Assembly (NCBI GenBank): GCA_033675265.1
Contig: JAUJYZ010000350.1
Location: 62,001-126,000 of the forward strand
DNA: 64,000 nucleotides
Direction: 5' to 3'
From: Actinostola sp. cb2023
Taxonomy: Eukaryota; Cnidaria; Anthozoa; Actiniaria; Actinostolidae
Both the position numbers and the translations under genes were made by a program. This document shows, in pieces, positions 1-18,317 of this stretch (position 1 is its first letter; the number at the start of each line of letters is the position of its first letter). Under the pieces are notes generated by a model. It was not told the origin of the DNA. It ran no database searches and was given only the letters and a program-made list of their open reading frames with translations.

Positions 1-26
1 CAAACCATTCAATGTACACTAGATAC

Positions 27-6712
<6,686 letters not shown>

Positions 6713-7203
6713 TGTAGACAAGATCACGTCCAAATGATGAATGCAAAAATATCGAGCAATGTCACATATATGTCACGGGTTATTTATATTATGGAAGGGG
6801 AGGGGAGGGGATGTACTTTCTTCTTTTTTTTTTCTTTTTTTCTTTCTTCTTTTTCAGTCTAAGTAAAATAATCTTCCAAATTAATATAAAAATAAAAATA
6901 AAAACTACTAGAATGACTGGAAAGTATTATTTTCAAACCTATTCTCAATCTTATGTGCAGTTTATTTTATCCTGAGAAAACCTGAGCCCTCCCCCCACGA
7001 ATAGAAGAGATTTGTCAGACTTGGTCAGCGGATTCTCTATTTATAATACGGGACTTTATTTTGGTAGTTACGTTTCTATGGTAACAGTGATCGCCACATA
7101 CCGTATTTATATTACAGCGCGAAATCGACAAACAACAGTTCGACAAGAAATCACCGAGATTTTCATAGTTCCGTGAACTAATCCCGCAAAAAAACTTTCC
7201 AAG
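6713..7203. promoter_or_regulatory. Head-to-head SIAE/GAS8 intergenic region
   Basis: The two start codons are 491 bp apart and point away from each other, so this short interval must contain both promoters. It includes a polypyrimidine run (about 6820-6860) and the X-box described separately. Confidence 0.6.
7072..7085. promoter_or_regulatory. X-box-like RFX binding site
   Basis: GTTTCTATGGTAAC, 119 bp upstream of the GAS8 start. It is an imperfect palindrome matching the RFX consensus GTTRCY-AT-RGYAAC with one mismatch in the left half and a perfect right half. RFX factors drive ciliary genes across animals, and GAS8 is a ciliary axoneme gene, so motif and context agree. Binding is inferred. 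Confidence 0.7.
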
Positions 7204-10200
7204 ATGGTAAGCACATCTTTGAGTTTAGATAGACGTATTTTCTTTATGGTTATTTTCGAAAATCGAAGGTTTTTATCCGTATTTTCTCACTCGACATCGA
7301 ATGTAAAGCTGATTTAGTTAGTAATCTTGCAAAATGTTTTTTTTAAATTACTTCTTGCGCTGTTTTCAGCCTCCCAAGAAGAAAAGTGGCAAGAAAAAGG
7401 GAAAGAAGAAGTCAGCTAAGTCCAAGACTCCAACCATTGTAGATGGCATCAGTACTGAGGAGATGTCCAAAGAACAGGTTTGTAGATCAACTCACCAGAC
7501 TCACTCACTGTTCAGTGACTGTCCAAAGATTCACTGATCACCAGACTCACTCACTGATCAGTGATTGTCCAAAGATTCACTGATCACCAGACTCATTCAC
7601 TCAGTGACTGTCCAAAGATCCACTCACTAGACTCATTCACTCAGTGACTGTCCAAAGATCCACTCACTAGACTCACTCACTGATCAGTGACTGTCCAAAG
7701 ATCCACTCACTAGACTCACTCACTGATCAGTGACTGTCCAAAGATCCACTCACTAGACTCATTGACACTCAGTGACTGTCCAAAGAACAGATCTGTAGAT
7801 CCCAATCACAGTACATGTAGTGTAACTCTTGACTTATTAAGAAATGTACATGGATCTGAGATGAATACACTACACAAACCTAAAATTCTGTACTCCTTCT
7901 TAGCTTGAGGAGCATATTGTTCGTATGCGAGATGAACTAGACAGAGAACGAGAAGAAAGAAATTACTTTCAGTTAGAAAGGGACAAAGTCAACACGTTTT
8001 GGGAAATCTCCAAGCGGCAACACCAAGAAACCAAAGCAGAATTGAGAAACAAGGAGAGAGAAATGGAAGAGGCAGAAGAAAGACATCAAGTTGAAATCAA
8101 AGTCTATAAACAAAAAGTTAAACATCTTCTCTACGAGCATCAAAACAATATTGCTGAGCTTAAAGCAGAATGTAAGTTGACTTCCAGTGATGGTTGGTTG
8201 TAATATTAATAATAATATAAATAACTAATAATTAATATTAATAACAATATTACAACCTAATTGGAACTCTTATTAATATGACCTGATCCAATAATCTGGC
8301 CATATTAACAAGGTTACTGCAATACATACAACGTACAAATGTACAAATGACGTTATGACTGAGCCGTATTAATGAAGTGGTCGTATTAATAAGGTGGTCG
8401 TTTTAATAAGGTGGTCATTTTAACAAGGTGGTCGTAAGGTAGGATTCCGCTGTACTTCTTTTCAACTACAAAGTTGGCTAAGGAGCAAGCTTACTCCGAC
8501 ACAGAGTATATTAAAACCTCTGTAACTCACAACCTGCATGTTTTGTATATCGACAAGGATTTAGTATAACAGTTAATGTATTGACAAATGTACAGATAGC
8601 AAATGAGAAGTGATTCAGCTTTGAATTAAGCCATTCTTAATTTCTTTTTCATACTTTTTACAGCCTCAGTTGCTCTAAAACTAGCTCAAGATGAACACAG
8701 GACATCTGAACAAGATTTAAGAAAGAATAAAAGATCTCTGAAGGTAAAATGAGTGAATTAGAAGCTACAGGTATGCATTTCTAAAGTAAAGTAGTGTCTC
8801 CACATGTACTGTATATATAGTACCTAACCAAAAAAATTCTGCAACTTTAAGATATATATATATTCTTTGTTCTCGAAGAAAAAACAATATTGAAACAAAA
8901 CACATATATATATCCAAAGTTGCAGAATTTTTTAGGCTAGGTGTACATGTACATGCATACAGCTGTATATATACATTAGGGGTATCGAATGGTCAAGGCG
9001 AGACTTTGCGAGACTCCGAAACAAGACATATTTTTGTGAGATCAGGATGGTTTTTCACCGATTTCCTTTGTTTTCAAAATTCAATACTCTGAGACAGCTC
9101 TTTGTGGAAAAAAACAAGACTTCGAGACCCACAAAATTTGGCCTAAACTTTTTGCCGGGATCATTCGACATCCCTTACATTGTATATTACATATAGTTGA
9201 CATATTATTTCTTCATTTTCTAGGTGGAACTGAAAGAACAAGAACTATCACACGAAGATGTTGTTAAAAACCTCAAAAGGGTATGTTTTACATGTACTAA
9301 TTTAATACTACTAGTAAATTAAGGCTCATAGAATTGTTACTGATCAATAGAATCATGATGAACATGTCACAAAACTGGGACAAGATTTTGAACGTCAAGT
9401 AAAAGGTTAGATACAAGTGATTAGGAATACATAATAGGGAGCTTAAGCAGCAGACGTTTTTGTCAACACGGACGCGCGCACTGACGAATGATGGTCGAAA
9501 CGACCGTTGACGTCCATGACGGCAAACTACGATGGCACTTCACTTGTTTTCACGTCGTAGATTGCCGTCACGGATGTCAACAGTCATTTCGAACATCATT
9601 CTGAATGGATATAACTATAATGTTTATTTGTAAGGTTTTCATTACAATGTACATTGTTGTAACCCCATCCTTGGTACATTTTTGTATTTATAGAAATTGA
9701 AGCTAAGTATGACAAGAAAATGAAAGCATTACGTGAAGAACTGGAACTAAGAAGAAAGACTGAGATTCATGAAATCGAAGAGGTAGGATGAATGCATGCT
9801 TATATGTTGGTGTAAATACTAGCTGGGCTCCTGTTATCTATATTAGTACTGCATGTTGCTGCACTCACTCGTGAGAGATATTAGCGTTCACTCGAAGATA
9901 AAATTCGTATCTCTGCGTGGCCATGCATGTAATATCCTCTATATATCATGAACAGTTTTTATGTTAGCTAATTTATTGTAAACACTGTTATCAAGCTGTT
10001 TTGCATCATGGTTTTGGTGGTGTTGCCATTTATTCAACTGACAATAATTTAATATTTTCCTTATCCAGCGTAAAAATGGCCAAATCAACACGCTGATGAA
10101 AAACCATGAAAAGGCGTTCAGTGACATAAAGAACTATTACAATGACATCACTTTGAACAATTTGGCATTGATCAACTCACTCAAGGTACTGAGTTATATA

Positions 10201-13200
10201 CAATGTATTTGCCATGTTATTGATGATGATTAAATTAATATTATTTATGATCATCATTGTTTAATATTAGAGTCGTTTTCCTATGAGTGGGAAACCTATG
10301 GCACGGAGTTACAGTCACGGTACGGAATCGAAGACATTGTATTCAACCAATCACAGTGCACAAAATCATTTCTCAACCAATCAGAATGCTTGGATACGGC
10401 TTGATGATGGCACGATACGGTCACAGTACGGCACGAACCGTACCGTAGCTACTTCCCACTCATATGAAAATAACTCTATTACAGGTAGTAATAAATATTG
10501 CTAACAGATGGCTACTTTATTGAGGCCCAGATGAATTTGGAGTAACGAGCATGCATTTGTCTGATAAACCAGTGATTTCATTTTGATTTTAACTCTAATA
10601 ATCAATATAAATTGATTATTATTATTATTATTATTTATTTATGAATGTTGAAAATAGGAACAAGTGGAAGAAATGAAAAAGAAAGAAGAGAGAATGGAAA
10701 AGCAAATGAATGAGATCATGGCAGAAAACAAACGGTTAACAGAACCTTTGCAGAAAGCAAGAGAGGAGGTTGAAGAGTTACGTAAACAGGTTAGTTTATA
10801 TCAGTGAATCTCTTCTCTCACGGTGTCAATACTGAGCTAAATTGCATGCTATTACTGGGTGCCCATGGTTTTTTGATTCACACTGTAACATGAACATTAT
10901 TAATTATATTCTCCTTGGTTCTTGTGCTTTACTCTTGATTCTATATACATGTACATAGAGCAGTGAGCATTAAAGGCAGTCCTGAAAACTGTCCATGCAG
11001 TCTGATGTTGATTATATTCTCCTTGGTTCTTGTGCTTTACTCTTGATTCTATATACATGTACATAGTGCAGTGAGCATTAAAGTCAGTCCTGAAAACTGT
11101 CCATGCAGTTTGATGTCACTATAGATATCACAGCAACATCCTTTCAGTGTACGCAACTGTATACATATATGAATGAATGAATGAATGACATTGCATTTTA
11201 ATCATTTCTTTTACAGCTTGCTAACTATGAAAAGGACAAAGCATCATTAGCTGTGAGTACGCCTTCATTGTCTTCCCTATTTGTATCTATTCACTTATAG
11301 TACTCTATACGTCTATAGGATTACATGTATATCGCACCTGTGTGTCTGACGACAGGAGCCCATAACTAGGCTTATCATATGAAAACAAGTATACTTGTAC
11401 ACTAAGTACATACATACATACTTTATTTAGTACCATATACAGCCCTTTGCAAATATTCTGGCACTCAAGTATATCAATATATCGGGTGCATTATGGGTAA
11501 TGCTATTTTAGAGTTTTCCTACAAAATATGCATCAGATACTTACAAACAACAAACTTAAGACTAAAACGAACATTATGCTAAATATAACCACCAACTTTG
11601 CTAGTGTCAAACCACTTTAAGAGGAATTGTTGATTATTTAATTACCCATAATGCACTTGATATATTGATATACTGATATACTTGGTCGCGACAGAATTTT
11701 TGCAAAAGGCTGTAAACACAAGTATACATATAATATACAGCAATATGCAGAAATTCTGATCCTTTTGACTAAAATACATATATATATCAAAAACCTACTT
11801 AAAATTATGGGATGGCTACGCTGATATTTTTTTCATAAAGCCTCGCTGGCAGACAACTAGAAAAAAATATCAGCGTAGCCATCCCATAATTTTAAGTAGG
11901 TTTTTGATATATATATGTATTTTAGTCAAAAGGATCAGAATTTCTGCATATTGCTGTACTATAAGTATACATATACTATAAGCATATACATGTACTAACT
12001 AATCACCATCACTGTGTTTCAGAGTGCAAAGGCAAGACTAAAAGTACAAGAAGAAGAGCTCAAGAGTCTGCACTGGGAACATGAAGTCTTGCAACAGAGG
12101 TTTTCACAGGTATTTACTGGTGTATTCTTAAAGACACGCAATGCAACTTTTCTTGCAACGTTGCACGCAACAAGAGTTTTTTGGGGTGTCACACGATGCA
12201 ACGTTGCGCCATGCAATGGCTGCAGAAATAGAACTTGATCCTACTTCTGCAACAGACTGTTGCACACAACGTCACAAGAAAAGTTGCATCGTGTGTCCGA
12301 GCCTTTATCTCTATACTGAGTCATTGACGGATGGATGAATGGATGATGATTTGTTTTGTTGTTCTTCAGACACAAAGTGAAAGGGATGAGTTGTACGGGA
12401 AGTTTGTCAAAGCAATTCACGAAGTACAGCAAAAGAGTAACTTTAAGAATCTCTTACTGGAGAAAAAACTAGCTGCTTTGGCTGATACTCTAGAAAAGAA
12501 GGTTTGTACTTTTTTATTATTTAATAATTCAGTAATAAATGCATGGTGCAGTTACGACACCAAGTCAGTCCATACAATAATGCAATTCTAAATAATCTGG
12601 CTGCCTGAAGTTTGTTAATCTCTATGGTTAAGCCGAATCTACACGAGCAGATTTTCCTTGACAAGTTTTCCTTGACAAGGAAAACTTGCTCATGTAGACG
12701 ACAAAAAACATAGCCAATTTTTCCTTGTCAAGGAAAACTTGCTCGTGTAGATGACAAAAAATTGTCAATTTTTCCTTGTCAAGGAGAACTTGTTCGTGTA
12801 GATGTGGCTTAATTAGATCCAAGGTACAAATAAAGCACCATAAGCCCATCCCAGATAAAACCCCATTCCAATCCATCCCCAGTCCCTTTGTTCCCTTTCT
12901 CACATTATGTGTTCTTTATGTACACAGGAAGCCCAACTCAACGAGGTGTTATCGGCATCTAACTTGGACCCTACTGCTCTTACAGTCGTCACACGAAAAC
13001 TCGAGGTTTGTTAATATTATAATATTTAATACTTGTTTCGCGCAAATTAACATCTGAATATGATCAAATGCGCGTTACAATATATACTAAATTGTGGTAC
13101 TAAATACAATACGTCACGATAACTGAAAAGAGATCTGATAGAAGCATTTTCGTATGAGTGGGAAACCGTACCGTGCCGTATTAAAATAATTTGATTGAAT

Positions 13201-13874
13201 GAGATACATTTGCATGCGCGCTTTTTGATTGGTTCAGAAAGGAAGCCATTTGAGTGTCACGGTACCGTAGGTTTTCACAAACTATTGAAATTATTCTCCA
13301 AAGTAGAGAATTGAAAACGCAAACCTATCGTTCCCGTGTGGACGGTCGACGGTGAAAACCGCGCTTGTGAAAATACATGAAAGGTTTTCGTGTTTACATT
13401 GAAATGCATCCATGTGAACGGAGCCAGTGTAGAGTAGGCAATCCTAGTGAAACTTGATGATAACAATTATTCGATGATTCCAGGACGTTCTCGATTCCAA
13501 GAACAGCGCAATAAAAGACTTACAGTATGAACTCGCACGTGTTTGTAAGGTAAGACATTGAATATAATACGTTCTGAATCACAGTTAGAGAGATAACCCT
13601 AGCAGTAGGGACACTTCTATTGTTTTATCATCCACAGGGAATATGCGAACAATAGAGTTGACCCTAGTGCTGGAGTTATCTCTGTCATGTAAACAGGGCC
13701 TTACTATCCGTTTATCTTCTATAGGCACATAATGACCTCATCAGAACATATGAAGCCAAGTTGAACTCGTTTGGCGTTCCTACTGAAGAACTGGGCTTTA
13801 AACCTCTGGAAAGTAATGTTGGTGGCCAGCAACTTGGTAAAGGTCCCGCTGGTCTTGTGGCAGCGCCTACTTAG
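7204..13874 (+). CDS. GAS8: GAS8 / DRC4, nexin-dynein regulatory complex subunit 4
   Basis: Coiled-coil subunit of the axonemal nexin-dynein regulatory complex, needed for ciliary and flagellar motility. Fifteen exons: 7204-7206, 7370-7477, 7904-8171, 8664-8743, 9224-9280, 9351-9405, 9694-9782, 10069-10185, 10658-10789, 11217-11252, 12023-12109, 12370-12501, 12928-13005, 13484-13549, 13725-13874. Every junction is GT-AG and every phase agrees. The first coding exon is only the ATG, split from a lysine-rich stretch ([14 protein letters not shown]). Conserved blocks include [65 protein letters not shown] and SNLDPTAL. About 485 residues against 478 in human, no stop or frameshift seen, so probably functional. 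Introns carry at least eight MITEs or foldbacks. A poly(A) signal AATAAA lies at 13936-13941. Confidence 0.95.
7457..7795. repeat. ~50-bp minisatellite seeded from the GAS8 exon 2 donor
   Basis: Five to six copies of a unit around gactgtccaaagat(c/t)cac...ctcactgatcagt. The first copy is the exon 2 end and donor itself (gtccaaagaacag/gtttgtagatc). The last copy, at about 7767-7800, is gtccaaagaacag/atctgtagatc, the same sequence with the donor GT changed to AT. Confidence 0.8.
8375..8440. repeat. Short tandem repeat (ggtggtcgtattaataa)
   Basis: Four degenerate ~17-bp units in GAS8 intron 3, ending in a gattccgctgta motif common at MITE ends. The partner end is not clear. Confidence 0.55.
8820..8946. 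mobile_element. Small foldback MITE in GAS8 intron 4
   Basis: gtacctaacc..ttctgcaacttt is repeated inverted at the right end (aaagttgcagaa...ggtgtac), with an AT-rich centre. About 127 bp. Confidence 0.75.
8977..9176. mobile_element. Probable MITE with short TIR (aggggtatcgaatg)
   Basis: aggggtatcgaatg at 8978 faces cattcgacatccct at about 9162. The interior is unremarkable. The TIR is short and imperfect, so moderate confidence. Confidence 0.5.
9486..9601. mobile_element. Foldback element in GAS8 intron 6
   Basis: Inverted arms of about 47 bp with several mismatches (gaatgatggtcgaaacgacc... and ...gaacatcattc), GC-richer than its surroundings. Confidence 0.7.
10268..10478. mobile_element. 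MITE, family 2, copy in GAS8 intron 8
   Basis: tagagtcgttttcctatgag...catatgaaaataactcta. Inverted relative to the copy at 4113-4317; both carry the accaatcaga(a/t)tgctt- and caaccaatcaca-type words. Confidence 0.85.
10903..11118. repeat. 108-bp tandem duplication in GAS8 intron 9
   Basis: Two consecutive copies beginning attatattctccttggttct, differing by only a few bases (for example gagcag/gtgcag). A recent local duplication. Confidence 0.9.
11438..11714. mobile_element. TIR element, family 1, complete copy
   Basis: Ends read tacagccctttgcaaatatt and, inverted, aatttttgcaaaaggctgta. The TIR continues inward through aatatatcgggtgcattatg. This copy defines the full family-1 element of about 277 bp and lies in GAS8 intron 10. 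Confidence 0.85.
11737..11957. mobile_element. Long near-perfect foldback in GAS8 intron 10
   Basis: Two arms of about 95-100 bp, apparently perfectly complementary (acagcaatatgcagaaattc ... and its inverse), around a ~25-30-nt loop. Because it lies in a transcribed intron, it would fold into a long double-stranded RNA hairpin. Confidence 0.9.
12131..12306. mobile_element. MITE in GAS8 intron 11
   Basis: Inverted ends agacacgcaatgcaacttttcttg / caagaaaagttgcatcgtgtgtc with gttgcaacgt-type internal palindromes. Confidence 0.7.
12626..12813. mobile_element. Palindrome-repeat MITE in GAS8 intron 12
   Basis: Ends aagccgaatctacacgagca and the inverse tgttcgtgtagatgtggctt. Inside, the perfect palindrome ttttccttg(a/t)caaggaaaa recurs with a ~60-bp spacing. 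Confidence 0.75.
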
Positions 13875-13935
13875 ACCCCCGTATCGTTGGCGGTGTAATC
13901 ACTGCAGTAATGTGTATATAGTATTTTATTTGGAC

Positions 13936-13941
13936 AATAAA
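13936..13941 (+). terminator. GAS8 polyadenylation signal
   Basis: Canonical AATAAA, 62 bp after the stop codon and followed by an A-rich stretch. Confidence 0.75.
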
Positions 13942-13985
13942 TCACAACCAAAAAGTTAATTACTTGGTATGTTGTTGTAATAAAT

Positions 13986-14092
13986 TATAGAATACCCAGC
14001 CACTTTTATTTGTATAACAATAGAACCTATTGTATTATGCGTCGTTCTAATTGCCGCTACAAACGGCTTGATATAGTGGCCGGGTATTCTAT
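13986..14092. mobile_element. Small MITE downstream of GAS8
   Basis: Inverted ends tatagaatacccagccac / gtggccgggtattctat, about 107 bp. Confidence 0.75.
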
Positions 14093-14373
14093 CGCATATT
14101 GCCCGTCGCATTTCGCCTTTGGCTCCAACAACATTTTTTGAAATATCTGTAAACAAGAGTGTTTTACTGGAAAATATCTCACTCGTAAATCATACGAAAC
14201 TACATCCGGGACCCTAGTGACGCATTTTCCATGCTCATTAGCAAGGATATCGATAATGTCGGGCTCAATACTTTTAGGTAAAACAACATATATTTTTTAA
14301 TTCTTTTTTGGGGGTCTATTGTTTTGGAAATTATAACAAATGAAAAGAAAGAAATATATTTAGAGGATATATT

Positions 14374-14493
14374 ACACGGTGGCGCAAATATATGAATTTT
14401 ATTTTCTCGTGTTAAAAATAATATTTTACGAACGAGCGTAAAATATTGTTTTTGGCACTCGAAAATAAAATCCATATATTTGCGCCACCGTGT
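14374..14493. mobile_element. 120-bp palindromic MITE
   Basis: acacggtggcgcaaatatatg at the left and its inverse at the right. The inner arms (attttattttc, atattttacg) continue the palindrome. Confidence 0.85.
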
Positions 14494-16066
14494 ACTAGGG
14501 AATGTACCGTGACGTCATTGCGAGACAAGTTGCAGAAGAAATGAAATTGCGCGTGTTACATCTCTCTTTGCAACTTGTCTTTGCGTTGCTAGTTGTAAAA
14601 AAAATTGTCTTGTGTGACAGGGACCATAGTTTCAAAAAGCGCCATCTTTGGCTCCCTGTGACCTGATATGAACCGATGCTAGCTTGGGCTACCTGTGTCA
14701 GGTCCTACAAGGACCAATAAGTGATTGCCAAGCTTGGGCTACCTGTGCACTTGGGCAATCCACAGGAAGCCCAAGTGATAAGTGAGAAAAATTTACGTGT
14801 CAAAATAGTTAGAATACCGTATTAAAAAGAATAATAATCCTCGCACAAAGTGCCACTGTATTAATTATGCACGATAATCGACAAGCAGACAATTTCATTT
14901 GCATAGTATTTTATTTGGACAATAAATCATAACAAAAACCTCCATAACTAGTTTATATGTAGTTGGTTCAGATTACTGGGATAAAATAACAGGTTTGTGC
15001 TCAAGGCCTGGTTAAACTAGGGGATGTGTATTTCAACTTGCAACGTGACGTCATTGCAGAAGACATTACGCGTGTAACATATCTCTTTGCAACTTGTCTT
15101 CGTGTTGCGAGTTCTTTCTCGTACCCAGACCCTTCTCAGCTTTCTAACGAAAAATCGATTTTTCGAGTTGTAAGAAAATGCGAGTTGTAAGAAAAAACTT
15201 CGCAGCCGTTATTAGTGTCATCACGCAACGCTCTCTGCGTGACTTCGTGTAACAGCGACCATAGTTTCAAAAAGCGCCATCTTGGCCACTGGCGGTTACC
15301 TGAACACAGGGAGCCCAAGCTAACCCTTTGTAATGTCCCTTTTATAAAGAATGCATGGAGATTATCAAACAACTCATGAATGTGTGCTATTAAAAACGTG
15401 TTTTTTTTCAGTCCAAATTTAGCCAGTGTGAAGTAGTTTTTTTTAAATAGCCTCTCAACTATAAATATGCGACATATAGTCATTTATATACATACATGTC
15501 CATACATTCCTTATAAAATGACATCACAAAAGGCTAGCTTGGGCTACCTGTGTCAGGTGCTATAAAAATAAACCACAGGCATCCCAAGCTTGCAGACTGA
15601 TTGTCAAACCAAGCTTGGGCTACCTGTGTATTGAATACTATGATATTCATCATTGGTCTCAATTACATCGTAGTCCGCTAAGACTTTGGCAGTAGTTTGG
15701 ATTAATCGATCGCTTTTTACACACCACACTCGCTGCGGTCTTGTTAAACAGGTAATACATCATGTTGTTTGACGTCGTATTCTTGACTAGACTGATGATT
15801 TTATTCATGCCTAGAATGAAGTACTTTGGTTTGGACAAGGATTCTAGAGTCGACGGCGAACGTGAGTCTGAGGCGCTGGGGATAAATTGATGCCGTTGTT
15901 GATGAGTTTGACTCTGATGATTAAAACTCTAGAAGAAAAGTAAACAGAGCAGCTAATTAGAACACATGATCTGCTTGCTACACGTGCAGGGCTGGGTTTC
16001 TCTAGGCTTATCATACCCGCCTGTCATCACTGGGAAAAAAACAAGCGAACTCTATGTCTGTCTTTG
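14494..16066. other. Gene-free stretch with repeated fragments
   Basis: No convincing coding sequence. Two related blocks start at about 14500 and 15010 (gacgtcattg..., tctctttgcaacttgtctt, gaccatagtttcaaaaagcgccat). The short motif agcttgggctacctgtg occurs at about 14682, 14730, 15537 and 15603, often near its inverse cacagg.agcccaag, and looks like the end of a small dispersed TIR element. A 27-bp copy of the GAS8 3' UTR lies at 14903-14929. Confidence 0.6.
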
Positions 16067-16182
<116 letters not shown>

Positions 16183-16392
16183 ACTTGAACTAGCACTACT
16201 AAAAATATCTAAATATTATAAATATTAGAACTAAATTAAATCCATACCAATCTTACCTCGAAAACGAGTTTACTGTTCTTTACAGCAAGAATGTAATTTC
16301 TGTCGTGCGTCTCGATTGTCATCGTGGTTCTACCCATCGCTTTATTGCGGTGGTTCGTTATCCAAAACTCTACCAAGAACAAGAGAATCAAT

Positions 16393-16766
16393 AACGTACT
16401 GTCTCACAGCAGCTCATTAATACACAACTGATTAATGCCCAAGAAACGCTGGATTTACGCATTTAGAGAAAGACAGATAGCTAGGGAATCATTCCTAACG
16501 TACTGTCTCACAGCAGCTCATTAATACACAACTGATTAATGCCCAAGAAACGCTGGATTTACGCATTTAGAGAAAGACAGATAGCTAGGGAATCATTCCC
16601 AACGTACTGTCTCACAGCAGCTCATTAATACACAACTGATTAATGCCCAGATAAAGAAACGCTGGATTTACGCATTTAGAGAAAGACAGATAGCTAAGGA
16701 ATCATTCCTAACGTACTGTCTCACAGCAGCTCATTAATACACAACTGATTAATGCCCAAGAAACGT
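16393..16766. repeat. 104-bp tandem repeat, 3.5 copies
   Basis: Units starting aacgtactgtctcacagcag at 16393, 16497, 16601 and 16710, nearly identical. The third unit has a 5-bp insertion (agata). The last copy stops at about 16766, just before the inverted-repeat arm. Confidence 0.95.
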
Positions 16767-16789
16767 TTTCAAAGCATGCGCGCGTTTTC

Positions 16790-17505
16790 GAGTAGACAAT
16801 TCTAAATTCGTGTGCGCGCATGCGCGTGCGTTTTCATAAAAAGCACCGGTTTTTTTTTTCAAACGATAATCTATACATGTGACCACAGTCTTACCGGTTG
16901 TTGTTTTATCAGCTTCGCAGCAAGTTCCAAAACCCAATTTCGGGACTCCATTTGTGCCATTAAGAGCCTTTAATAAAATACATGCTCCGCGTCGTGGTGC
17001 CTGGAAATGCCGCTCGAGTTGGTAATACCCCGATAATACACATGACGCTGACGTGACGTAGAGACACAAGTAAACCTGGAAAATCAACGAACAGTAAGAA
17101 TGGCAATAACTAATGACAGTAATTAAATACAGAGAGGTTTTTCTGCATGATTGACAAATATTTAGCTATAGTTCGTCTGCATAAAAGTATAGAAATAAGT
17201 TCAACTGAAAATACTACACCGTCGTGACACTTTCAAATGGCCGATACCACGGACCAAGTTGCTTTGTGAATTTCGCTGCCAAAAGGTTTCTAATGATGAC
17301 TGAAATGTATCGGTTCATAGTTCCGGCTAACTCAGTAGAAGTCTTTAAAGCAGGTGTTACCCATCGGGCTTACCGACAATACTATAAACAAGACCAGGCT
17401 TGCTAACTGTCATCGATAGTTAAACAGCCAACGTGAACTTGCGTCGATCTAATGACTCGGGACGAAGGGGAGTAGCAAATCTTGATCCACGGTACTCACG
17501 GTCAC
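16790..17505 (-). repeat. Inverted duplication arm A (left)
   Basis: About 715 bp repeated in inverse orientation at 25276-25980 with only scattered differences. It includes the exon described at 16895-17075 and about 430 bp upstream of it. Confidence 0.9.
16895..17075 (-). CDS. Cysteine-rich exon, left duplicate (partial gene, function unknown)
   Basis: A 181-nt candidate exon (phase 0 in, phase 1 out) with a TTTTCCAG acceptor and GTAAG donor. It encodes VYLCLYVTSASCVLSGYYQL followed by a segment with ACILLKALNGTNG and FGTCCEADKTTTG. It differs from the right-hand copy at 25703-25883 by very few bases. I do not recognise the family. The leading hydrophobic residues and four or five cysteines suggest an extracellular piece. 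The transmembrane exon that follows the right copy is absent here; instead a 104-bp tandem array begins. Confidence 0.4.
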
Positions 17506-18232
17506 TGAGTAGTTCGGTTGTAATTCAGTGTTGCTATATCGCTATGTATCTTCATTCTAAACAATATGCTATCGAACTGGGGACAACATCCACATCGATA
17601 ACAACTTGCTACATTGCTTCAGTAACTTACTTTCCATATTTACTATCATCTCAGGCCCCGTTTTCGTTTGAAAACGCATCGTTTTTATATTGTTCTCTAT
17701 CCTCAAGGGAATCGAAAACAATCAGCTCATTACCAGAAACAACAGGAAAACGCTGCAGGTTAGCGTTTTAGTGTGGACAGGATCTCACATAATGAACAAT
17801 TACGCGCGCGCCATGCAGTGCTTCCGGCGCCATTGCTACTCCCGCCTAAATGTTTCCCTTGACTTCGCCGGTGCCGTCTGTTACAAAATACGAGTGGGCT
17901 TGCACTTTTTAAAATATGCTTGGCTTGGCTCCAGACATTATTAAAACAATTATCTTAAAACTGATTTGAAATTGCAATGAATTGATTCAAACTGACTGAC
18001 TTGTTAAGCCTTTTTTTTTCCTTTTCATTTGCTTAGTATTCAGAAAATACGACATACATTATGGCAGGCACACTAAATGGACAATACCATGTGATGGTTT
18101 AATTTGCAACACTAACAAGGGTTATTCTCTGTTTTTTTTATATACTACTCGAAATAGTTATTCCAACAAATTCACTTTTGGGATAGTTATTGTGGACATC
18201 GATATTATTGCGGATTTCCACGTACATTCTCT
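17506..18232. other. Gene-free stretch
   Basis: No supported gene. Contains cgttttcgtttgaaaacgc-type words (17660-17690) similar to those near 13330. Confidence 0.5.
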
Positions 18233-18317
18233 AGTTAGCTAGTCTCCTACGCAGCCCTCTTTAGTTTGCGTGACGGAACTAAAGACGGATACGAGGGAGA
18301 CTACTAGTTAGCTGGAT
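18233..18317. mobile_element. 85-bp foldback
   Basis: agctagtctcctacgcagcc and the imperfect inverse ending gggagactactagttagct. A half copy (tagtctcctttgcagccg) occurs near 44380. Confidence 0.65.

Noticed and set aside
17224..17406. 60-codon ORF starting MTLSNGRYHGPSCFVNF in arm A
   Set aside because: In the inverse copy the frame is not preserved as a gene with splice sites; unsupported.
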